Shown: piece after piece, positions 14,679 through 18,650 of the stretch
How positions within the stretch are numbered: position 1 is the stretch's first letter
Layout: the number at the start of each line of letters is the position of its first letter
Assembly: GCA_036961445.1 (NCBI GenBank)
Contig: JBALVO010000069.1
Coordinates: 1-18,650 of the forward strand
Length of the DNA stretch: 18,650 bases
From: JBALVO01 sp036961445
GTDB lineage: Bacteria; Pseudomonadota; Gammaproteobacteria; Pseudomonadales; Halieaceae
Direction of reading: 5' to 3'
Made by a program: the position numbers and the translations under genes
Notes under the pieces: generated by a model
Told to the model about the DNA's origin: nothing
What the model saw: only the letters and a program-made list of their open reading frames with translations
The model's database searches: none

Positions 14679-15454
14679 GGTATTGCCAAGTTAAAGCACT
14701 GATATTGATACATTCGACCCATGAATACCTATAAACGCCACCGCTTCCCGCCGGATATCATCAGTTATGCTGTCTGGCTTTACTATCGTTTCAATCTGAG
14801 TCACCGAGATGTCGAGGATTTGCTTGCTGAAAGAGGCATTATTGTCAGCCGTGAATCCATCCGTCTCTGGTGCATAAAATTTGGCGCTATTTACGCTCGA
14901 AGATTGAAGCGAAAACACAGAGGCTACGGCGACACCTTCTACATTGATGAAGTCTTTGTAAAGATCAACGGTAAACAGCATTATCTATGGCGTGCTGTGG
15001 ATCAGGATGGCGAGGTCGTTGATGTATTCCTGCAAGCAAGGCGTGATGGGGCGGCTGCAAAGCGCTTCTTCAAAAGATTATTGCGCAGTCACAACGGCGA
15101 ACCCAGGAAAATTGTGACAGACAAATTGCGAAGCTATGGCGTGGCGCATCGGGAGCTGATTCCCGAGACGATCCACAGTACTAAGCAGTATGAGAATAAT
15201 CGGGCAGAGCAATCGCATGAGGCGACCCGGGTTAGGGAGCGGGGTATGAGGAAATTCAAGTCGACGGGGCAGGCTCAGCGGTTTCTCAATACTCATGCTG
15301 CTGTATATAATTTATTCAATCTGGGAAGGCACCTGACCAAGGCCAAGTACTATCGAAAATTCAGGGAAGGTGCGTTCAATGAATGGAGTAGGGCGGTTGC
15401 CTGAAGTGGCTAGATAGGAATTCTATGGTTTCTGGCTTTTAACTTGTCAGTACC
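14679..15454 (+). mobile_element. Intact IS6-family insertion sequence (about 776 bp)
   Basis: The terminal inverted repeats are GGTATTGCCAAGTTAAA (14679-14695) and, inverted, TTTAACTTGTCAGTACC (15438-15454), matching at 15 of 17 positions and starting with GG as in other IS6 elements. One transposase gene fills the inside. The 8-bp flanks (GTAAAGAG left, TCCAGTAT right) differ, so there is no target duplication. That fits arrival by cointegrate/recombination or a deletion next to the element after insertion. Confidence 0.8.
14721..15404 (+). CDS. IS6-family DDE transposase
   Basis: This 227-residue transposase is of the IS6 (IS26-like) family. The N-terminal helix-turn-helix region (SHRDVEDLLAERGIIVSRES, about 27-46) is followed by the catalytic triad D76 in YIDEVFV, D134 in VTDKLRSYG and E163 in NNRAEQSH. 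The C-terminus RFLNTHAAVYNLFNLGRH is family-typical. The length is normal and the triad intact, so it is probably active in replicative, cointegrate-forming transposition. It starts 42 bp inside the left terminal repeat. A diverged relative survives in pieces at 12828-13299. Confidence 0.93.
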   Translation: MNTYKRHRFPPDIISYAVWLYYRFNLSHRDVEDLLAERGIIVSRESIRLWCIKFGAIYARRLKRKHRGYGDTFYIDEVFVKINGKQHYLWRAVDQDGEVVDVFLQARRDGAAAKRFFKRLLRSHNGEPRKIVTDKLRSYGVAHRELIPETIHSTKQYENNRAEQSHEATRVRERGMRKFKSTGQAQRFLNTHAAVYNLFNLGRHLTKAKYYRKFREGAFNEWSRAVA

Positions 15455-15620
15455 TCCAGTATAGCTGACAGTTGGTAACAGCGATGTCAAATGGGGCATC
15501 CTGATATCGGAGCAACCGATCAACCCAGCGGCGCACGTGAGCGGGGCTATGCTTGTACTGATTTGGCGAGCATGTGAAAGTGATGACATCGCTTGCTGCC
15601 TGCTTGTCCGCTGCCGTGGC

Positions 15621-16097
15621 TCAGATATGTCGACTAAACTGCCCCCGCTCCGCCGAAGCCATAAGCTCATGAAACTGCTCTCCAGAAACGTGGATCAGAT
15701 GATCATGGTCTCCAGCCTCGAAATAGATATCATTCAATTGGCCCAGACTGGTATTCGGGTCCCATATGGTCTTGATGCCGTAGGCCGCACCAATCGGCGG
15801 TACCGCACCCGGATCACAGTCATTGAACAGAGTTCCCACTTCTGATTCACTAGCCAGCTCCACCTCCTGGCGCAACAAGGTGCGCAAGGTTTTCAACTCG
15901 ATATGATAGTCTGATGGGAGTACCACCAGCAGATAACCCTTCTCCTCTTTCACCAGGATACCCTTGGCCAGAGCATCCCCCGGTACATGGGCCTTTTCTG
16001 CAGTGTCCATGCTGAAATCACTGTGTTCATGAGCGGTTAGCTGGTAGTTCGTTTCCTGCTGCAACAGATAGCTCTCTAGTTTATTTGCAATAGTCAT
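15621..16097 (-). CDS. YbaK/EbsC-family aminoacyl-tRNA deacylase-like protein
   Basis: A 158-residue stand-alone editing domain related to YbaK, ProXp and the prolyl-tRNA synthetase INS domain, which hydrolyse misacylated tRNAs in the cytosol. The family pattern is visible: HSDFSMDTAEKAHVPGDALAKGILV with the conserved Lys, then LLVVLPSDYHIELKTLRTLL, and GAVPPIGAAYGIKTIWD forming the substrate pocket. The ATG at 16097 has GGTG 6 nt upstream; a GTG at 16106 would add three residues. It lies 45 bp after the fmdB-like gene on the same strand, and the two are probably co-transcribed. The tRNA substrate cannot be decided from sequence. Confidence 0.85.
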   Translation of the reverse strand: MTIANKLESYLLQQETNYQLTAHEHSDFSMDTAEKAHVPGDALAKGILVKEEKGYLLVVLPSDYHIELKTLRTLLRQEVELASESEVGTLFNDCDPGAVPPIGAAYGIKTIWDPNTSLGQLNDIYFEAGDHDHLIHVSGEQFHELMASAERGQFSRHI

Positions 16098-16142
16098 CTT
16101 GATCACCGATTCAGGCCGAGCGTGATTTCAGGTTAATCGCAT

Positions 16143-16307
16143 TCAGGACTTTCTGGACGTTTTCACATTTGCTGCACTAATCAGGCTCTGGATATCAGTA
16201 CCGGCACAGCGGGAACATTTTTCCCGGTGCTTATCGTGCTCGGTGATGGACTCCACGAGATTGAACCTGTGGTGGCATTTCCTGCACTCGAATTCATAGG
16301 TGGGCAT
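16143..16307 (-). CDS. FmdB-family zinc-ribbon protein
   Basis: A 54-residue protein that begins MPTYEFECRKCHHRF, the constant opening of the FmdB/zinc-ribbon putative regulatory family. Two cysteine pairs, CRKC (8-11) and CSRC (36-39 region), form a single zinc ribbon. GAGGAG sits 8 nt before the ATG at 16307, which excludes the longer reading from 16409. The family's function is poorly known (proposed regulatory or RNA/protein-binding role). It is the first gene of a probable two-gene operon with the YbaK-like protein. Confidence 0.82.
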   Translation of the reverse strand: MPTYEFECRKCHHRFNLVESITEHDKHREKCSRCAGTDIQSLISAANVKTSRKS

Positions 16308-16352
16308 GGCGATGACTCCTCTGTGGCGACAGCCGAGATCGGGCATGGCTTT

Positions 16353-16375
16353 AGTATAGTTCATCCCGCTCGGGA
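16353..16375 (-). promoter_or_regulatory. Candidate promoter and dyad of the fmdB-ybaK pair
   Basis: On the minus strand TATACT (16353-16358) is a good -10 box about 45 bp before the FmdB start. Immediately upstream is TCCCG-CT-CGGGA (16364-16375 on the plus strand), a perfect short dyad that could be an operator. No consensus -35 box is clear. Confidence 0.3.
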
Positions 16376-16454
16376 CGGTAGGCCACCGCGTTGCTATCGG
16401 CGAAGCCATCAGACCGGTGCCGTGCGAATTCTAATCTTGGCCACAAATTTTGCG

Positions 16455-16595
16455 CCGACGTGTTACTTGTTGCGAGACCGAGATAGCATCTATGGTGGGA
16501 TCGTCCGACAACGGATCAAGAGCCTGGGTATCGAGGAGGTTGTCACGGCGCCTCGCTCGCCATGGGAAAATCCTTATGTCGAACGCATTATCGGG
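16455..16595 (+). pseudogene. Integrase-core (rve) transposase fragment
   Basis: The frame reads YLLRDRDSIYGG, then RIKSLGIEEVVTAPRSPWEN and PYVERIIG, the central-to-C-terminal part of an integrase-core transposase. It includes the second catalytic Asp (in RDRD) and the Glu (in PYVER). It is preceded by unrelated sequence and breaks off right after the Glu, so neither end is intact. It lies in the promoter-side flank of the fmdB-like gene. Confidence 0.7.
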
Positions 16596-16802
16596 TGTCC
16601 AAGTAGTATAGCTTTGTGCCAGCATCAGGCCTCAGTAACGCCTAGTTCAATTGGAGCTACTTGCTAGTGTTTTTAGTTGAACTCTGTTTAAAACCTTACG
16701 CTACCCAAATGATAGAAAAATATAACAACCAAATTGAAATAACAGAGTATGTAAAAAAGCCTACAATTTTGTGGTAGTTGGCCTTATAGCTTCTTACATA
16801 GG

Positions 16803-16944
16803 AAATGGTGGTTTTGGCAAGCTCCCGCTTAAGTCGGGTGATTTCCTCATCGCGACTACGGCCCTGCCCAGGGAAGGCATCATCTCCCAGGAGCCTGAAC
16901 TCATCTCGCCAACGACGTAATTGCCGTTCGCTGATATCGAGCAA
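16803..16944 (-). pseudogene. IS3-type OrfA fragment
   Basis: Leftward frame: LDISERQLRRWRDEFRLLG, then DDAFPGQGRSRDEEITRLKRELA. This is the helix-turn-helix plus coiled-coil start of an IS3-group OrfA, whose usual next residues (about the ERD and leucine zipper end) are missing. Both ends are cut: before LDIS there is no proper start, and after LAKT the sequence turns AT-rich and non-typical. It lies on the opposite strand to the rve fragment at 16455, so the two are not one simple element. Confidence 0.65.
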
Positions 16945-17056
16945 ATGATTCGAAATTTATCCGTGTTTTATGGGAATTTGGTGCATTTATAGTAATAGTT
17001 AATAGCATGGTCCCCGATAAGTGGTTCTCTGCGGCCAGTTGTTTGTATTGGGTTGG

Positions 17057-17094
17057 TTCAAAAAGTAGCGTTAATCCCGCTTATACTTTTTGAA
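17057..17094. repeat. Hairpin carrying direct-repeat copy 1
   Basis: TTCAAAAAGTA (17057-17067) pairs perfectly with TACTTTTTGAA (17084-17094), and GCG pairs with CGC inside. Positions 17058-17088 are identical, all 31 bases, to 18361-18391. Homology to a LytTR protein begins right at the repeat's end, so this is a recombination junction. Confidence 0.7.
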
Positions 17095-17277
17095 AAACAG
17101 CTTCCTCCCTCAAAATTTGTGCGAATTCATCGATCCTATCTCATCAACCTCGATAGCCTCACTTCTATCAAACAGAAAAAACAAGGGAATTACGAAGCTG
17201 TGGTGAATAATTTTTCTTTAGAAATCAGTCGCTCCGGGTTGTCTCGCTTGAAACAGGAAGCTCAAGTGTTTACTTAA
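17089..17277 (+). pseudogene. C-terminal half of a LytTR DNA-binding domain
   Basis: The frame FEKQLPPSKFVRIHRSYLIN continues with LDSLTSIKQKKQG and ends LSRLKQEAQVFT and stop. RIHRSYLINLD is the signature of LytTR domains of LytR/AlgR-type response regulators. The receiver domain and the first LytTR strands are missing: upstream of 17089 is the direct repeat, not coding sequence of this family. A TTG at 17053 keeps the frame open but lacks a ribosome site. It is most likely the tail of a regulator gene cut at the repeat. Confidence 0.7.
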
Positions 17278-17391
17278 TTTTATCACCTGCCCAATAAGTG
17301 TGAATTTTAATTGTTTATTAACTGCGGTAAGGCGTGATTGGCATCGCAATTTTAACCGTTCGCTGAGTTTTCAAAAATAGTCACATTGTTC

Positions 17392-17403
17392 TGCTAATAT
17401 AAT
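17392..17403 (+). promoter_or_regulatory. Candidate promoter of the TolB-like gene
   Basis: TGCTAATAT followed by AAT gives an extended -10 (TGn plus TAATAT) that overlaps a perfect TATAAT at 17398-17403, about 30 bp before the GTG start. No good -35 box is visible, which is compatible with an extended -10 promoter. Confidence 0.4.
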
Positions 17404-17431
17404 TTCACGTTATTTAAACAGGTGATTTATC

Positions 17432-18358
17432 GTGATCTTAATAAATAGTAGTGCCGCTAGAATATGTACAGTATGTCTCGTTTTATCAATGCTTTCTTTC
17501 ACCACTCAGGCAAATGAAAACTCTCAGCAAGCTGAAAAATCGCTTAAACAAATAAATCGAACAATAGTCGATCATGCTCATTGGTCTCCCGATCAGGAAT
17601 ATTTCGCAGTATCGTCAAACTTTTCCGGAAACTGGCAAATTTATAAACTTCACCGTAAAAGTGGCGCAATGACTCGATTACTTCATACAAATACCAACGC
17701 TGATTTTCCCGTTTTTTCTCCTGATGGTAAGCAAATTACATTTGGTATTGAAGAAGGAGAAACCAGCAATATTTGGTTGATGAATGCGGACGGCAGCAAC
17801 CTCAAACAATTAACCAACAGCGAGGGTAAGCGGAATATACACCCCTTTTGGTCTGCCGACGGAAAGCGGCTTTTATTTAACTCAAACAGGGAAAACAAGG
17901 ATGGCTTTGCCCTGTACTCTATGCATGCAGATGGCAGCCATCAAACTTCATTGAGTGACCCAAGCGAAATACGGACATTCGCTTCGTGGTCGTCAGATGG
18001 CAAGAAGATCCTTTTTGTAAAATGGTGGAATGATTGGAAGAACAGGGATGTGTTCGTGATGAATAGTGATGGCAGTAATGAGATCAATTTGTCGCAGAAC
18101 GAAGATGCAAAAGATGGCTGGCCAACATGGTTTCCTGACGGTAAAAGAGTGGTATTTACCTCTGACAGAGATGGGCGTTATCAAATTTATAGCGCAAATG
18201 TAGATGGTAACGGAGTTGAAAGGCTTATTGACAGCCCGCATTCTGATGTCAGAGCATTTGTCTCGCCAGACGGTGAATGGATATCATTTGATCGCGGTGT
18301 AGGCACCAGTAGGGATATTTATATTCATCGATTATCAAAGCAGAACTCTGCAAATTAA
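17432..18358 (+). CDS. Exported TolB-like beta-propeller (PD40 repeats)
   Basis: A 308-residue exported protein with a signal peptide that ends near SFTTQA/NENS. Then come six PD40/WD40-like blades, each with the (S/F)(P/A/S)DG or SPDQ core: SPDQEYFAV, SPDGKQITF, SADGKRLLF, SSDGKKILF, FPDGKRVVF and SPDGEWISF. Strands such as IWLMNADGSNLKQLT lie between. This is the TolB C-terminal fold without TolB's N-terminal domain, so a periplasmic binding or scaffold role is likely and a Tol-Pal role is not. The GTG start at 17432 has AGGTGA 8 nt upstream. The gene is AT-rich compared with the glycan cluster and lies between the two copies of a 31-bp direct repeat, together with the LytTR remnant. Confidence 0.85.
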   Translation: MILINSSAARICTVCLVLSMLSFTTQANENSQQAEKSLKQINRTIVDHAHWSPDQEYFAVSSNFSGNWQIYKLHRKSGAMTRLLHTNTNADFPVFSPDGKQITFGIEEGETSNIWLMNADGSNLKQLTNSEGKRNIHPFWSADGKRLLFNSNRENKDGFALYSMHADGSHQTSLSDPSEIRTFASWSSDGKKILFVKWWNDWKNRDVFVMNSDGSNEINLSQNEDAKDGWPTWFPDGKRVVFTSDRDGRYQIYSANVDGNGVERLIDSPHSDVRAFVSPDGEWISFDRGVGTSRDIYIHRLSKQNSAN

Positions 18359-18360
18359 AC

Positions 18361-18391
18361 TCAAAAAGTAGCGTTAATCCCGCTTATACTT
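18361..18391. repeat. Direct-repeat copy 2
   Basis: These 31 bases are identical to 17058-17088, starting TCAAAAAGTAGCG and ending GCTTATACTT. They begin 3 bp after the TolB-like stop. The right half of the long hairpin seen at copy 1 is not completed here (GGAAA follows instead of TTTGAA). Identity ends sharply at both sides. Confidence 0.75.
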
Positions 18392-18461
18392 GGAAATCTA
18401 CTCTCAATAGGCCGTTTATATGTCCTATACTTTTCAGGCGTTAAAATTGAGAGGTGCCGTT

Positions 18462-18650
18462 TGAAAAGAATCCCGCGGTTTTACGACGAGTTAAAGCGAC
18501 GAAATGTCTTTCGTGCCGCTGGGGCGTACGTTGTGATGGGTTGGGTGGCAATCCAGGCAGCGGATATTCTCTTGGATACTTTTTCAGCACCCTTTATACA
18601 CTTCCAGATAATGGGTAATCGTCGGTGTTTGTGGAAATTCATCGGAGTTT
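18462..18650 (+). CDS. Start of an inner-membrane protein of the ELKRRNVFR type (cut by window edge)
   Basis: TTG 18462 has GAGAGG 6 nt upstream. The protein opens MKRIPRFYDELKRRNVFRAA and a membrane helix GAYVVMGWVAIQAADILL. This is the N-terminus shared by many gammaproteobacterial TPR or adenylate-cyclase-like membrane proteins. After residue 51 the frame turns unhelix-like (GNRRCLWKF). Dropping one G from the GGG at 18613-18615 restores a hydrophobic run (IMVIVGV), so a frameshift, real or from sequencing, is likely. The rest lies beyond the window. Confidence 0.55.

Noticed and set aside
15455..15620. Open leftward frame continuing past the YbaK-like stop (reads SPAHVRRWVDRLLRYQDAPF)
   Set aside because: It has no start codon and simply continues the ybaK frame after its TGA until the IS6 edge. 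The composition is plausible, but no family is recognised and it cannot be linked to the fragment at 14443.
17057..17094. Integron attC site
   Set aside because: It is hairpin-forming but lacks the GTTRRRY/RYYYAAC core pairs and there is no integrase gene nearby.
1..18650. CRISPR array, rRNA genes, toxin-antitoxin pair or phage structural genes
   Set aside because: No regularly spaced repeats, no rRNA sequence and no recognisable toxin, antitoxin or virion proteins on either strand.

Overview
The window looks like accessory chromosomal DNA of a gammaproteobacterium, probably a marine one. This rests on gene types (DUF1295 protein, alginate-export-type barrel, YbaK and FmdB proteins, IS6/IS21/IS3-type elements, TolB-like propeller) and on codon style. 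No ribosomal or housekeeping marker fixes the genus.

Layout. (1) 1-1264: start of a leftward exported-protein gene, a REP-like hairpin, and a leftward DUF1295 membrane protein. (2) 1265-2032: no intact gene. It holds a degenerate tRNA (CAT) 3' half, a gene-start stub cut by a 162-bp IS21-type mini-element, and several dyads in front of the main cluster. (3) 2042-9854: six rightward genes, tightly packed and mostly overlapping by 4 bp: MurG-like glycosyltransferase, APH-fold kinase 1, two GT4 glycosyltransferases, APH-fold kinase 2, and an alginate-export-family outer-membrane barrel with an N-terminal OB-like region. (4) 12646-9880: two leftward genes converging on that operon, an MsbA-type ABC exporter and a sulfotransferase. 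(5) 12828-15454: a decayed IS6-family copy, a tandem split-barrel flavoprotein-like gene, a truncated gene end, and an intact IS6-family element. (6) 15621-16307: leftward fmdB-like and ybaK-like genes. (7) 16455-17277: debris of two transposases and of a LytTR regulator. (8) 17058-18391: a 31-bp direct repeat flanking the LytTR remnant and a TolB-like gene, then the start of a membrane protein running off the right edge.

The main functional unit is 2042-12646. Three glycosyltransferases could build a saccharide, two kinases of maltokinase-like active-site type could phosphorylate a sugar or sugar-like acceptor, the ABC exporter could move the product across the inner membrane, the sulfotransferase could sulfate it, and the barrel could pass it through the outer membrane. 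There is no Wzx/Wzy, Wza/Wzc or initiating sugar-phosphate transferase in view, so this is not a standard capsule locus. The product is unknown. The flanks on both sides are rich in insertion-sequence remains, which suggests the cluster sits in a plastic region.
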